From assembly GCF_039530945.1 (NCBI RefSeq), contig NZ_BAAAPC010000021.1, positions 45,347 to 109,346 on the forward strand: a stretch of DNA of 64,000 nucleotides, in the 5' to 3' direction. The first letter of the stretch is position 1. The number at the start of each line of letters is the position of its first letter. Position numbers and translations under genes: made by a program. Below are positions 29,149 to 38,036 of this stretch, piece by piece. Source of the stretch: Nocardiopsis_C rhodophaea. GTDB lineage: Bacteria > Actinomycetota > Actinomycetes > Streptosporangiales > Streptosporangiaceae. Below the pieces are notes generated by a model. That model was not told where the DNA came from and did not search any database. It saw only the letters and a list, made by a program, of their open reading frames with translations.

Positions 29149-29367
29149 ATGAACGACCGTCCAGGCGAGGGCGAGGACACAGGTCCTCAGTCCGCCAGCG
29201 GCCTCACGATCATCTCGTATCTGCTGGGGGGCCTGGCCTTCTGGGGTGGCGCGGGCTGGTTAGTGGACCGGGCACTCGGCTACGAGGCGCTGTTCCTGCC
29301 CATCGGCCTCCTGTTGGGCTTGGTCGGCGCGATCTATCTGATCATCACCCAGTACGTCCGGTCCTGA
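29149..29367 (+). CDS. AtpZ/AtpI-family small protein
   Basis: The 72-residue protein has an acidic N-terminus and two helices separated by a conserved WLVDRALG turn, typical of the AtpZ/AtpI family associated with F-type ATP synthases. ATG 29149 is preferred to ATG 29104 because it follows GGAGCGAG. An in-frame TTA codon occurs at 29260-29262. The role is probably Fo assembly or Mg2+ handling. Confidence 0.8.
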   Translation: MNDRPGEGEDTGPQSASGLTIISYLLGGLAFWGGAGWLVDRALGYEALFLPIGLLLGLVGAIYLIITQYVRS

Positions 29368-29460
29368 CCGTCCAGCCCGGTAGTGCGCTGCTCCCCGAGA
29401 GCGGCGCGGTACCGCCCTATACATCGAGGATTGAGTTGCGTCACGACGAAAGGATTCGCC

Positions 29461-30312
29461 GTGAGTGCTGACGTGTACAGCGCCGCCGCCGACGAAGGCT
29501 GCCACATCTTCGGCACCGGATGCGGATTCGAAGCTCCTGGCACAGAGCTTTTCTTCCCCAAGCCGTGGGTCGACTTCGGTCTTCCGGGGACCGCCGGGAT
29601 TACCAAGTACCTGCTGCTTCTGGTGGTCGCGTTCCTTGTGGTGGCGGCATTCTGGTACTTCACCACCCGCAGGTCCAAGGTCGTGCCCGGCCGCGGGCAG
29701 AGCATGGCCGAGCTGCTGGTCTTCTTCATCCGGGACAACATCACCCGGACCACCATGGGTAAGGAGGGCGACAAGTTCCTCCCGCTGATGGTGACCCTGT
29801 TTCTGTTCATCTTCTCGATGAACGTGATGGGTATCATCCCCGGCCTTCAGCTCCCGGTCACCTCCCGCCTCACCTTCCCCGTGGTCCTCGCGCTCGCGGT
29901 CTTCCTCCTGTGGAACACGATCGGTATCCGTCGGCACGGCTTCGGCGGGCACGTCAGGGCGCGCCTGGTCCCCAGTGGTGTCCCCGTGTGGATCTTGCCC
30001 GTGGTGGTGCCGATCGAAGCGCTCTCGAACTTCATCATCCGTCCGCTCACCCACTCGGTCCGGCTTTTCGCGACTATGTTCGCCGGGCACCTGCTGTTGG
30101 CGCTGTTCGCCGCTGCAGGCTGGTACATGTTCAACCCGACCTCGCCTATGGGTCCGCTCTTCGGTGCGATCTCCGTTGGCTACTCGGGTCTCGCCTTGGT
30201 CGGCTTCCTGGTGTTCACCGCTTTCGAGCTGTTCATCATGGCCGTCCAGGCCTACGTTTTCGTCCTGCTGGCCTCCATTTACATCGGTGAGGCCATGGAG
30301 GGTGCGCACTAA
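29461..30312 (+). CDS. atpB: ATP synthase subunit a
   Basis: The 283-residue Fo subunit forms the proton half-channels with the c-ring. Hydrophobic helices span most of the protein, with the conserved region around NFIIRPLTHSVRLFATMFAGH that holds the essential Arg in helix 4 and the final QAYVFVLLASIYIGEAME segment. GTG 29461 is chosen because GAAAGG lies seven bases upstream; the upstream ATG at 29383 has no such site. Confidence 0.95.
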   Translation: MSADVYSAAADEGCHIFGTGCGFEAPGTELFFPKPWVDFGLPGTAGITKYLLLLVVAFLVVAAFWYFTTRRSKVVPGRGQSMAELLVFFIRDNITRTTMGKEGDKFLPLMVTLFLFIFSMNVMGIIPGLQLPVTSRLTFPVVLALAVFLLWNTIGIRRHGFGGHVRARLVPSGVPVWILPVVVPIEALSNFIIRPLTHSVRLFATMFAGHLLLALFAAAGWYMFNPTSPMGPLFGAISVGYSGLALVGFLVFTAFELFIMAVQAYVFVLLASIYIGEAMEGAH

Positions 30313-30407
30313 TCGCGGTGCGCGCGCTTTGCGACCCCATTCCGGTAATCAACGTCAGTTCGACGGAATCGACAGACCGTCGGCGTGTCTGAGTAAAGGG
30401 AATCACA

Positions 30408-30620
30408 ATGGAAATCGTCGGTAGCCTGAACACCATCGGTTACGGTCTCGCCGCCATCGGTCCCGGCATTGGTGTCGGCATCATCTTCGGCATGGGTGTG
30501 CAGGCCATCGCCCGTCAGCCCGAGGCGCGCGGCATCCTGCAGGGCCAGATGATCTTCGGCTTCGCCGTGGTCGAGGCCCTGGCCATCCTCGGCTTCGTTC
30601 TCGCGTTCGCCCTCAACTAG
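30408..30620 (+). CDS. atpE: ATP synthase subunit c
   Basis: The 70-residue hairpin protein forms the rotary c-ring. Helix 1 has the GxGxGxGxx packing pattern (GPGIGVGIIFGMG), the polar loop is ARQPEA, and the proton-carrying carboxylate is Glu56 in AVVEALAI. The Glu form and loop indicate a proton-driven enzyme. Confidence 0.97.
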   Translation: MEIVGSLNTIGYGLAAIGPGIGVGIIFGMGVQAIARQPEARGILQGQMIFGFAVVEALAILGFVLAFALN

Positions 30621-30656
30621 TCAGCCGGTCAGCCCAACGCGAAGGGGATGCCAGCC

Positions 30657-31196
30657 ATGATCTTGGCAGCCGAACAAGAGAACGTCTTTAGTCTCCACTT
30701 GGACGAGTTCGTCTTCGGTCTCATCGCCTTTCTCGTCCTCCTCGGCATCGTCTACAAGATGTGGCCGAAGATGATGGCGGCCCTAGACGAGCGTGCCAAC
30801 CAGATCGAGGGTGGCATCGAGCGGGCCAAGAAGGCCGAGGCCGAGGCGGAGGAAGCTCGCCAGCAGTACCGCGAGAAGCTCGAAGAGGCGCACCGCCAGT
30901 ACGCCGCTGAGCTGGAGAAGGCCAAGGAACAGCGCGCGGCGATCATCGCTGAGGCGCGCGAAGAGGCGCAGGTGGAGGCCCGCCGCATCATTGACGCGGC
31001 GCACGCCCAGATCGAGGCCGACCGGCAGCACGCGCTCGCGCAGCTGCGGGCCGAGATCGGCACGCTCTCCACCGACCTCGCCGAGCGCATCGTCGGTGAG
31101 ACGCTGCAGGACAGCGCCGCCCAGAACCGCGTCATCGACCGGTTCCTGGCCGAGCTTGAGCAGGCCGAAAGCTCCCAGCAGGCTGAGGTGCGCTGA
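30657..31196 (+). CDS. atpF: ATP synthase subunit b
   Basis: The 179-residue protein has one N-terminal helix (about residues 20-40) and a long charged coiled coil that forms the peripheral stalk. GAAGGGG at 30641-30647 points to ATG 30657; ATG 30648 directly abuts that site. The stop overlaps atpH (TGATG). Subunits b and delta are separate here, unlike the mycobacterial b-delta fusion. Confidence 0.95.
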   Translation: MILAAEQENVFSLHLDEFVFGLIAFLVLLGIVYKMWPKMMAALDERANQIEGGIERAKKAEAEAEEARQQYREKLEEAHRQYAAELEKAKEQRAAIIAEAREEAQVEARRIIDAAHAQIEADRQHALAQLRAEIGTLSTDLAERIVGETLQDSAAQNRVIDRFLAELEQAESSQQAEVR

Positions 31197-32005
31197 TGCG
31201 GGGTATCAGCCGTACGTCGCTGGAGCAGGTGACAGAGCGCCTCGACAGCGTTCTGCCGTCGGCCAACGCCCCGACGCTGGGCCACGAGCTCTTCGAGGTC
31301 GTGGCGCTCCTCGGCCAGGAGCACTCCCTGCGTCGGTGGCTGGCCGACCCCGCCAACCCGGCGGAGGCCAAGTCCGGTCTGGTCGGTCAGCTGTTGGAGC
31401 CGAAGGTGTCGCCGACCACGGTCATCGTGGTCAGCGACGTCGTCCAGGCGGCGTGGTCCACGCCGCGCGACCTGGTGGACGCCATCGAGCGGATGGCGGT
31501 CTACGCGACGATGGCCGGCGCTGAGGGCGAGCAGCGGCTCGACGAACTGGAGGACGAGCTCTTCCGGTTCGACCGCATCGTCGCCTCCGAGCCGGAGCTG
31601 CGTGCCGCCCTCACCTCCGAGGGCGTCGCCGTGGAGCACCGTCGTACGCTGCTGGAGAACCTGCTCTCGGGCAAGGTCTCCGCGGCAACGCTTGCCCTGG
31701 TCACCGAGGCCGTGACCCGGCCGAGGGGACGTACCCTGGAACAGCGTCTGGAGCACTTCGGGCAGCTGGTCGCCGAACGCGCGAAGCGCTACATCGCGGT
31801 CGTGCGCACGGCGGTGGCGCTCAGTGCTGACCAGCAGTCCCGTCTGCAGGACGTCCTGACACGGGTGTACGGCCGGGCCATCCACCTGAACATCGAAATC
31901 GTCCCGGAGATCGTGGGTGGGCTCTCCATCCGCGTGGGCGATGAGGTCATCGACGGCACCGTGGCAGGGCGCCTCGCCGAGGTTCGGCGGCGCCTCGCCG
32001 GTTGA
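31196..32005 (+). CDS. atpH: ATP synthase subunit delta
   Basis: The 269-residue subunit joins the b stalk to the top of F1. It is longer than the roughly 180-residue E. coli form because of an N-terminal extension common in actinobacteria; the conserved C-terminal RLQDVLTRVYGRAIHLNIEIVP and GLSIRVGDEVIDGTV are present. It overlaps atpF by one base. Confidence 0.95.
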   Translation: MRGISRTSLEQVTERLDSVLPSANAPTLGHELFEVVALLGQEHSLRRWLADPANPAEAKSGLVGQLLEPKVSPTTVIVVSDVVQAAWSTPRDLVDAIERMAVYATMAGAEGEQRLDELEDELFRFDRIVASEPELRAALTSEGVAVEHRRTLLENLLSGKVSAATLALVTEAVTRPRGRTLEQRLEHFGQLVAERAKRYIAVVRTAVALSADQQSRLQDVLTRVYGRAIHLNIEIVPEIVGGLSIRVGDEVIDGTVAGRLAEVRRRLAG

Positions 32006-32086
32006 CGCTACAGACGACACGACGCAACGCAAGCACGCACGGCGCCGCGGGAATTCGGCGCCAAGGAGAGCAAGGACATACGTGAG

Positions 32087-33730
32087 ATGGCGGAGCTGAC
32101 GATCCGGCCGGAGGAAATCCGGAACGCGCTGCAGCGCTTCGTCCAGTCGTACGAGCCCGACGCCGCCGCGCGCGAGGAAATCGGAACCGTCACTTATGCA
32201 GGTGACGGTATCGCCCGCGTCGGTGGTCTTCCCTCGGCGATGGCGAACGAGCTGCTGGAATTCGAAGACGGCACCCTGGGCCTGGCCCAGAACCTGGAGA
32301 TCGGTGAGATCGGCGTCGTCGTCCTGGGTGACTTCACCCACCTCGAAGAGGGCCAGACGGTGCGCCGCACCGGCCGGGTCCTCTCGGTGCCGGTCGGTGA
32401 CGCCTTCCTGGGACGCGTGGTCGACCCCACCGGCAAGCCGATCGACGGCCAGGGCGACATCGAGACCACCGAGCGCCGTGAGCTTGAGCTGCAGGCCCCC
32501 ACGGTCATGCAGCGCCAGCCCGTGGGCGAGCCGCTGCAGACCGGTATCAAGGCGATCGACTCGATGACCCCGATCGGCCGCGGTCAGCGCCAGCTGATCA
32601 TCGGCGACCGGCAGACCGGTAAGACCGCGGTCTGTATCGACACGATCATCAACCAGAAGAGCAACTGGGAGTCCGGCGACCCCGACAAGCAGGTGCGCTG
32701 CATCTACGTCGCGGTCGGCCAGAAGGGCTCGACCATCGCGGCCGTCAGGGGCGCGCTGGAAGAGGCCGGTGCGATGGAGTACACCACCATCGTCGCCGCC
32801 CCCGCCTCGGACCCCGCGGGCTTCAAGTACATCGCCCCCTACACCGGTTCGGCCATCGGTCAGCACTGGATGTACCAGGGCAAGCACGTCCTGATCGTCT
32901 TCGACGACCTGACCAAGCAGGCCGAGGCCTACCGCGCCGTGTCGCTGCTGCTGCGCCGTCCGCCGGGCCGTGAGGCCTACCCGGGTGACGTCTTCTACCT
33001 GCACTCCCGGCTGCTGGAGCGCTGCGCCAAGCTCTCCGACGAGCTGGGCGCGGGTTCGATCACGGGTCTGCCGATCATCGAGACGAAGGCCAACGACGTC
33101 TCGGCCTACATCCCGACCAACGTCATCTCCATCACCGACGGCCAGGTCTTCCTTGAGTCCGACCTCTTCAACCAGGGGCAGCGCCCGGCGATCAACGTCG
33201 GTGTCTCGGTCTCCCGTGTCGGTGGCGCCGCGCAGACCAAGGCCATGAAGAAGGTCAGCGGTACGCTCCGCCTCGGTCTGGCCCAGTACCGCGAGCTGGA
33301 GGCGTTCGCCGCCTTCGGCTCCGACCTGGACGCGGTGTCCAAGGCGCAGCTGGAGCGCGGTGAGCGGCTGATGGAGCTGCTCAAGCAGGGCCAGTACGCC
33401 CCGTTCCCGATGGAGCAGGAAGTCGTCTCGATCTGGGCCGGGACCACCGGTCAGATCGACGACGTCCCCGTCGAGGACGTGCGCCGCTTCGAGGCCGACT
33501 TCCTGGACTTCCTGGGCCGCGAGCACGCGGGGATCCTGGACACCATCCGGGAGAGCGGCAAGTTCGAGTCGGAGACCGAGGCCGCCCTCAAGGACGCCAT
33601 CACGGAGTTCAAGCAGACCTTCCAGACCAGCTCCGGCAGTGTCCTCGGGTCCGAGGAGGAGGCCGAGCCTCTGGAGGAGAGCAAGGTCGGCCAGGAGACC
33701 ATCAAGGTCGCCAAGAGCGCCGGGAAGTAG
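32087..33730 (+). CDS. atpA: ATP synthase subunit alpha
   Basis: The 547-residue non-catalytic nucleotide-binding subunit has P-loop GDRQTGKT near residue 174 and the alpha-type region SLLLRRPPGREAYPGDVFYLHSRLLER near 285-310. The C-terminal tail beyond about residue 510 is acidic, as in other actinobacterial alpha subunits, where it restrains ATP hydrolysis. Confidence 0.97.
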   Translation: MAELTIRPEEIRNALQRFVQSYEPDAAAREEIGTVTYAGDGIARVGGLPSAMANELLEFEDGTLGLAQNLEIGEIGVVVLGDFTHLEEGQTVRRTGRVLSVPVGDAFLGRVVDPTGKPIDGQGDIETTERRELELQAPTVMQRQPVGEPLQTGIKAIDSMTPIGRGQRQLIIGDRQTGKTAVCIDTIINQKSNWESGDPDKQVRCIYVAVGQKGSTIAAVRGALEEAGAMEYTTIVAAPASDPAGFKYIAPYTGSAIGQHWMYQGKHVLIVFDDLTKQAEAYRAVSLLLRRPPGREAYPGDVFYLHSRLLERCAKLSDELGAGSITGLPIIETKANDVSAYIPTNVISITDGQVFLESDLFNQGQRPAINVGVSVSRVGGAAQTKAMKKVSGTLRLGLAQYRELEAFAAFGSDLDAVSKAQLERGERLMELLKQGQYAPFPMEQEVVSIWAGTTGQIDDVPVEDVRRFEADFLDFLGREHAGILDTIRESGKFESETEAALKDAITEFKQTFQTSSGSVLGSEEEAEPLEESKVGQETIKVAKSAGK

Positions 33731-33733
33731 CCC

Positions 33734-34651
33734 ATGGGAGCACAGCTTCGCGTCTATCGCCGGAGGATCCGCTCGACGAAGTCGATGGCGAAGATCACCC
33801 GCGCGATGGAGCTCATCGCCACCACCCGCATCACCAAGGCGCAGCGGGCGGCCCAGGCGGCTGAGCCCTACGCGCGGGAGATCACCCGGGCGGTCTCGGC
33901 CGTCGCCGGGCGGGTCAACTACCACCCGATGCTCACCGATGTGGAGTCCCCGAAGCGGGCCGCCGTCCTGGTGATCACGAGTGACAAGGGCCTCGCTGGC
34001 GGCTACACCACCAACGCGATCAAGGAGGCCGAATCCCTGACCGCGCTCCTTCAGGAGCAGGGCAAGGAGGTCGTCCAGTACGTGGTGGGCCGCAAGGGCA
34101 TCGGCTACAACCAGTTCCGGAACCGCCCCATGGAGCAGACGTGGGAGGGCATCACCGAGCGCCCCGCCTACGCTGACGCTAAGGAGATCGGCACGGTCCT
34201 GCTGGAGAAGTACACGCAGGACACGGACGAGGGCGGCGCCGACGAGATCCACATCGTCTCGACCGAGTTCATCTCCATGCTGACCCAGCAGGCGGCGTCG
34301 CGCCGCGTGCTGCCGCTGGAGGTGGAGGAGGTCGAACCTGCGGAGCTGGAGAAGGAGCACGGCAAGCCGCTCCCTCTCTACGAGTTCGAGCCGTCCGCGG
34401 AGGACGTCCTTGAGCGGCTGCTGCCGCAGTACGTGACGAACCGGATCTATTTCGCGCTCCTGGAGTCGGCGGCCTCCCAATGGGCATCGCGTCGCAACGC
34501 GATGAAGGCGGCCACCGACAACGCCGAGGAGCTTGTCAAGACCTTGACCCGCCAGGCCAACCAGGCCCGCCAGGCGGAGATCACCAATGAGATCAGCGAG
34601 ATCGTCGGCGGTGCCGACGCTCTTGCTGCTGCCAGCGCGGGGAGTGAGTAA
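33734..34651 (+). CDS. atpG: ATP synthase subunit gamma
   Basis: The 305-residue rotor shaft has the conserved N-terminal helix RRRIRSTKSMAKITRAMELIA and C-terminal SRRNAMKAATDNAEELV. It starts three bases after the atpA stop. An internal insert around residues 165-215 is acidic, as in relatives. Confidence 0.96.
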   Translation: MGAQLRVYRRRIRSTKSMAKITRAMELIATTRITKAQRAAQAAEPYAREITRAVSAVAGRVNYHPMLTDVESPKRAAVLVITSDKGLAGGYTTNAIKEAESLTALLQEQGKEVVQYVVGRKGIGYNQFRNRPMEQTWEGITERPAYADAKEIGTVLLEKYTQDTDEGGADEIHIVSTEFISMLTQQAASRRVLPLEVEEVEPAELEKEHGKPLPLYEFEPSAEDVLERLLPQYVTNRIYFALLESAASQWASRRNAMKAATDNAEELVKTLTRQANQARQAEITNEISEIVGGADALAAASAGSE

Positions 34652-34656
34652 TCAAA

Positions 34657-36099
34657 GTGACTGCGACTGCTGAAGGGACGGCCGCACCTGCGACGGCCAC
34701 CGGGCGTATCGCCCGGGTGACCGGTCCGGTCGTCGACGTGGAGTTCCCCGTCGACAACCTGCCGGCGATCTACAACGCCCTGCACACCGATGTGACGCTC
34801 GGTGGGGAGACCAAGACCCTGACGCTGGAGGTGGCTCAGCACCTCGGCGACAACCTGGTCCGCACCATCAGCCTCGCGCCGCAGGACGGCATGGTCCGCG
34901 GCGCCGAGGTGCGCGACACCGGTGCGCCGATCAGCGTCCCGGTGGGCGACGGCGTCAAGGGCCACGTGTTCAACACGCTGGGCGAGTCGATGGACGTCCC
35001 CTCCTCGGAGCTGAACGTCACCGAGCGCTGGCCGATCCACCGTCAGGCTCCGGCCTTCGACCAGCTGGAGTCGAAGACCGAGATGATGGTGACCGGTATC
35101 AAGGTCATCGACCTGCTCACCCCGTATGTCCGCGGTGGCAAGATCGGTCTGTTCGGTGGCGCCGGTGTCGGCAAGACCGTTCTGATCCAGGAGATGATCA
35201 CCCGTATCGCCCGCAACTTCGGCGGTGTGTCCGTCTTCGCGGGTGTCGGTGAGCGGACCCGTGAGGGGACCGACCTGTTCCTGGAGATGGGCGAGATGGG
35301 CGTCCTCCCGGACACCGCTCTGGTCTTCGGCCAGATGGACGAGCCCCCGGGCACCCGTCTGCGCGTGGCCCTGTCCGCTCTGACCATGGCGGAGTACTTC
35401 CGCGATGTGCAGAACCAGGACGTGCTGCTGTTCATCGACAACATCTTCCGATTCACCCAGGCCGGTTCCGAGGTCTCCACGCTGCTGGGCCGCATGCCCT
35501 CGGCCGTGGGGTACCAGCCGAACCTGGCCGACGAGATGGGCCTGCTCCAGGAGCGGATCACCTCGACCCGCGGTAACTCGATCACCTCGATGCAGGCGAT
35601 CTACGTCCCCGCGGACGACTACACCGACCCGGCCCCGGCCACCACCTTCGCCCACCTCGACGCGACGACCGAGCTGTCCCGGCCGATCTCGCAGAAGGGC
35701 ATCTACCCGGCGGTGGACCCGCTGGCGTCGACCTCCCGCATCCTCGACCCGCAGTACGTGGGCCAGGAGCACTACGACGTCGCCCAGCGGGTGATCGGGA
35801 TCCTGCAGCGCAACAACGACCTGCAGGACCAGATCGCCATCCTCGGTATCGACGAGCTGTCCGAAGAGGACAAGATCATCGTCAACCGGGCGCGGCGCCT
35901 GGAGCGGTTCCTCTCGCAGAACATGTTCGTCGCCGAGAAGTTCACCGGCAACCCGGGCGTGTTCGTGCCGCTGGAGGAGACCATCGCCTCCTTCAAGGCG
36001 GTGTGCGACGGTGAGTACGACCACCTGCCCGAGCAGGCGTTCCTCGACGTCGGCAATATCGAGATGGCCGTCGAGAAGGCCAAGAAGCTCCAGGGCTAG
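34657..36099 (+). CDS. atpD: ATP synthase subunit beta
   Basis: The 480-residue catalytic subunit has P-loop GGAGVGKT near residue 168, GERTREGTD, the Walker B aspartate in LLFIDNIFRFTQAGSEVS and the catalytic segment ALTMAEYFRD. The start is GTG 34657, five bases after atpG. A strong hairpin separates it from atpC. Confidence 0.97.
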   Translation: MTATAEGTAAPATATGRIARVTGPVVDVEFPVDNLPAIYNALHTDVTLGGETKTLTLEVAQHLGDNLVRTISLAPQDGMVRGAEVRDTGAPISVPVGDGVKGHVFNTLGESMDVPSSELNVTERWPIHRQAPAFDQLESKTEMMVTGIKVIDLLTPYVRGGKIGLFGGAGVGKTVLIQEMITRIARNFGGVSVFAGVGERTREGTDLFLEMGEMGVLPDTALVFGQMDEPPGTRLRVALSALTMAEYFRDVQNQDVLLFIDNIFRFTQAGSEVSTLLGRMPSAVGYQPNLADEMGLLQERITSTRGNSITSMQAIYVPADDYTDPAPATTFAHLDATTELSRPISQKGIYPAVDPLASTSRILDPQYVGQEHYDVAQRVIGILQRNNDLQDQIAILGIDELSEEDKIIVNRARRLERFLSQNMFVAEKFTGNPGVFVPLEETIASFKAVCDGEYDHLPEQAFLDVGNIEMAVEKAKKLQG

Positions 36100-36108
36100 T
36101 TCACGGTG

Positions 36109-36139
36109 GGGAGCGGGCGCTCGGGCGGCGCCCGCTCCC
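36109..36139 (+). promoter_or_regulatory. Hairpin between atpD and atpC
   Basis: GGGAGCGGGCGC (36109-36120) pairs perfectly with GCGCCCGCTCCC (36128-36139) around a 7-nt loop. It begins nine bases after the atpD stop and ends 36 bases before the atpC start. No T-run follows. It may lower or stabilise read-through so that epsilon (one copy) is made at lower level than beta (three copies). Confidence 0.65.
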
Positions 36140-36175
36140 GTCGAAACCGCCCGCGAGCCGAAGGAGTTTGTGGCA

Positions 36176-36583
36176 GTGTCGAAAAAGCTTTTCGTCGAGA
36201 TCGTCTCCCCCGAGCACGAGGTGTGGGCGGGCGAGGGCGACATGGTCATCGCCAAGACCATCGACGGTGAGATCGGTGTGCAGCCGGGGCACGTGCCGGT
36301 GCTGGCGCTGCTGGCGCCGGGGTCGGTCGTCCGCATTCTCGGTGGCCGGGAGACCGGCGAGGTCCGCGCGGCGGCGCACGCAGGGTTCATCTCCGTGTCC
36401 GATGACAACCGGGTGTCGATCCTCGCCGAGACCGCCGAGCTCGCCGAGGAGATCGACGTCGAACGTGCGCGCAGAGCGCTGGCCGACGCCGAGTCCGGCG
36501 GCATCAGCCCGGAGGACCCAGAGGCGCAGGCGCGGGCCGCGCGTGCGCGCAGCCGCCTGGAGGCCGCTGGCACGGCGGCCTGA
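36176..36583 (+). CDS. atpC: ATP synthase subunit epsilon
   Basis: The 135-residue subunit has the N-terminal beta-sandwich (LFVEIVSPEHEVWAGEGDMVIAKT, GEIGVQPGHVPVLALL) and a C-terminal helical hairpin. AAGGAG at 36161-36166 favours GTG 36176 over GTG 36170. It regulates hydrolysis by contact with gamma. Confidence 0.95.
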   Translation: MSKKLFVEIVSPEHEVWAGEGDMVIAKTIDGEIGVQPGHVPVLALLAPGSVVRILGGRETGEVRAAAHAGFISVSDDNRVSILAETAELAEEIDVERARRALADAESGGISPEDPEAQARAARARSRLEAAGTAA

Positions 36584-36602
36584 GGCCCGAGGGGACGTGA
36601 GA

Positions 36603-37088
36603 GTGGGGGCGCAGCTGTTCGGCCAAGCGTGGTTTCAGATCGCGGAGTGGCTGTTCTTCGCCCTCCTCGTCCTTGCCCTTCTGGGGCTGGTCGCCGTGAC
36701 CGTGCGCAGGTTCGTCCTGGAGCGCGGGGGCGGCTCCGTCGAGTGCTATATGCGGGCCGGTTCGGGTGACGATCCAGCGCCCTGGCGCATCGGGTGCGGG
36801 CGCTATGGGAGCGAGGAACTGCGCTGGTACCGCATCTTCTCTTTGTGGCCGCGGCCGACAGCGGAGCTGTCGCGCCGCGGTCTCGTCATTATGGGGCGTC
36901 GCGCGCCCACGCACCGCGATCTCACCGAGCTCACCTCGGACCTGGTGGTCATCGAGGTGGGGTGGGCGGCCGAGGACGGCACTGACCCCAAAGAGCCGGT
37001 CTATGAGATCGCGATGAGCGAGAGCGCCCTCACCGGCTTCCTGTCGTGGCTGGAGTCCCTGCCACCGGGGACGATCTGGCAGTCGTGA
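36603..37088 (+). CDS. DUF2550 membrane-anchored protein
   Basis: The 161-residue protein has one N-terminal helix (about residues 12-35) followed by a soluble domain with ECYMRAG, GWRIG-like and LVVIEVG segments, which matches DUF2550 proteins that follow atpC in many actinobacteria. GAGGGG upstream favours GTG 36603 over GTG 36597. Its function is unknown; its place suggests co-transcription with the atp operon. Confidence 0.85.
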   Translation: MGAQLFGQAWFQIAEWLFFALLVLALLGLVAVTVRRFVLERGGGSVECYMRAGSGDDPAPWRIGCGRYGSEELRWYRIFSLWPRPTAELSRRGLVIMGRRAPTHRDLTELTSDLVVIEVGWAAEDGTDPKEPVYEIAMSESALTGFLSWLESLPPGTIWQS

Positions 37089-37101
37089 GCGTCTTGGCCG
37101 T

Positions 37102-37372
37102 GGGTCTGCTGTGCGCCCCTGCCGGGCTCGCAGGTGAAACGACCCTCCGGCGATGATCATGGGGACTATCCCGGCAGATCGGACATCATCGGGACCGTCC
37201 CCATGATCATCGCGGGGGAGTTGTGACAAACCGGGCATGGGCCGCCACCTCTGCCCCGCCCGGCCGCGTCCCCTGCGACGACCGGCGTCCGCCGCCACCT
37301 TCCGCCGTCGATGCCGCTTTTCACCCAAGAACACCGGACGAGCCGACCGCCGACAAGGCCGCCTAGCAGACC
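37102..37372. repeat. Dispersed hairpin element, copy B
   Basis: This copy lies between the convergent DUF2550 and adenosyltransferase genes. Its central hairpin (37151-37212) is again exactly 62 bp with arms CGATGATCATGGGGA and TCCCCATGATCATCG and inner pairs GGAC/GTCC and CCCG/CGGG. The right end carries CACCCAAGAACACCGG and AAGGCCGCCTAGCAGACC; the left end begins GGGTCTGCT but is diverged. Its right half matches the left half of copy C in reverse orientation over more than 100 bp. It may also end transcription of both neighbours. Confidence 0.85.
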
Positions 37373-37439
37373 GAGGTTTCCGCCCCCGGTAACGCTTTGC
37401 GTGGTGCTCATCGGGACACCCACGAGCACCACGCGTTCG

Positions 37440-38036
37440 TCAGCGCTGGCCGCCGGGCTTCCACAGCACCTCGTTGCCGTCCTTACCGAGCACGCGGCAG
37501 AGGACGAACAGCAGGTCGGAGAGCCGGTTGAGGTAGCGGGCGGTGAGCGGGTTCACGGTCTCCCCGTGAGCCTCGATCGCGGCCCAGGCACCGCGCTCGG
37601 CCCTGCGGACGACCACGCGCGCGGTGTGCATCAGCGCGACGGTGGGGGAGCCGCCGGGCAGGATGAAGCTGCGCAGCGTCGGCAGGTCGGCGTTGTAGGC
37701 GTCGCAGGCTTCCTCCAAGCGCTCGATGTAGTCGGCCTCGACGCGCAGCGGCGGGTACTCGGGGTTCTCCACGACCGGGCAGGACAGGTCGGCTCCGAGG
37801 TCGAAGAGTTCGTTCTGCACCCGGGTGAGGAGGGTCCGGATGTCGTCGGGGACGTCGCCGAGGGCGAGGGCGGTCCCGATGGCGGCGTTCGCCTCCTCCA
37901 CGTCGGCGTAGGCGGCCAGGCGCAGGTCGGTCTTGGACGTCCGACTCATGTCGCCGAGGGCGGTGGTACCGGCGTCGCCGCCCCGCGTGTAGATCTTCGA
38001 GAGGACTACGGGCTTGTCGGAATCCTTTTTCGTCAT
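37440..38036 (-). CDS. Cob(I)alamin adenosyltransferase, PduO type
   Basis: The 198-residue enzyme moves the adenosyl group of ATP to cob(I)alamin to give coenzyme B12. Diagnostic motifs are KIYTRGGDAGTTALGD near residue 14, LAAYADVEEANAAIG, and FILPGGSP with ARVVVRRAERGA and LNRLSDLLFVLCR in the C-terminal half, all typical of the trimeric PduO family. It would supply the cofactor of the acyl-CoA mutase encoded at 60435, with MeaB as loader. Confidence 0.94.
   Translation of the reverse strand: MTKKDSDKPVVLSKIYTRGGDAGTTALGDMSRTSKTDLRLAAYADVEEANAAIGTALALGDVPDDIRTLLTRVQNELFDLGADLSCPVVENPEYPPLRVEADYIERLEEACDAYNADLPTLRSFILPGGSPTVALMHTARVVVRRAERGAWAAIEAHGETVNPLTARYLNRLSDLLFVLCRVLGKDGNEVLWKPGGQR

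Noticed and set aside
30752..34480. Open frame of 1242 codons on the minus strand opposite atpF-atpA-atpG
   Set aside because: It is a shadow of highly GC-biased coding DNA. Its product is low-complexity and has no domain, while the opposite strand encodes intact ATP synthase subunits.
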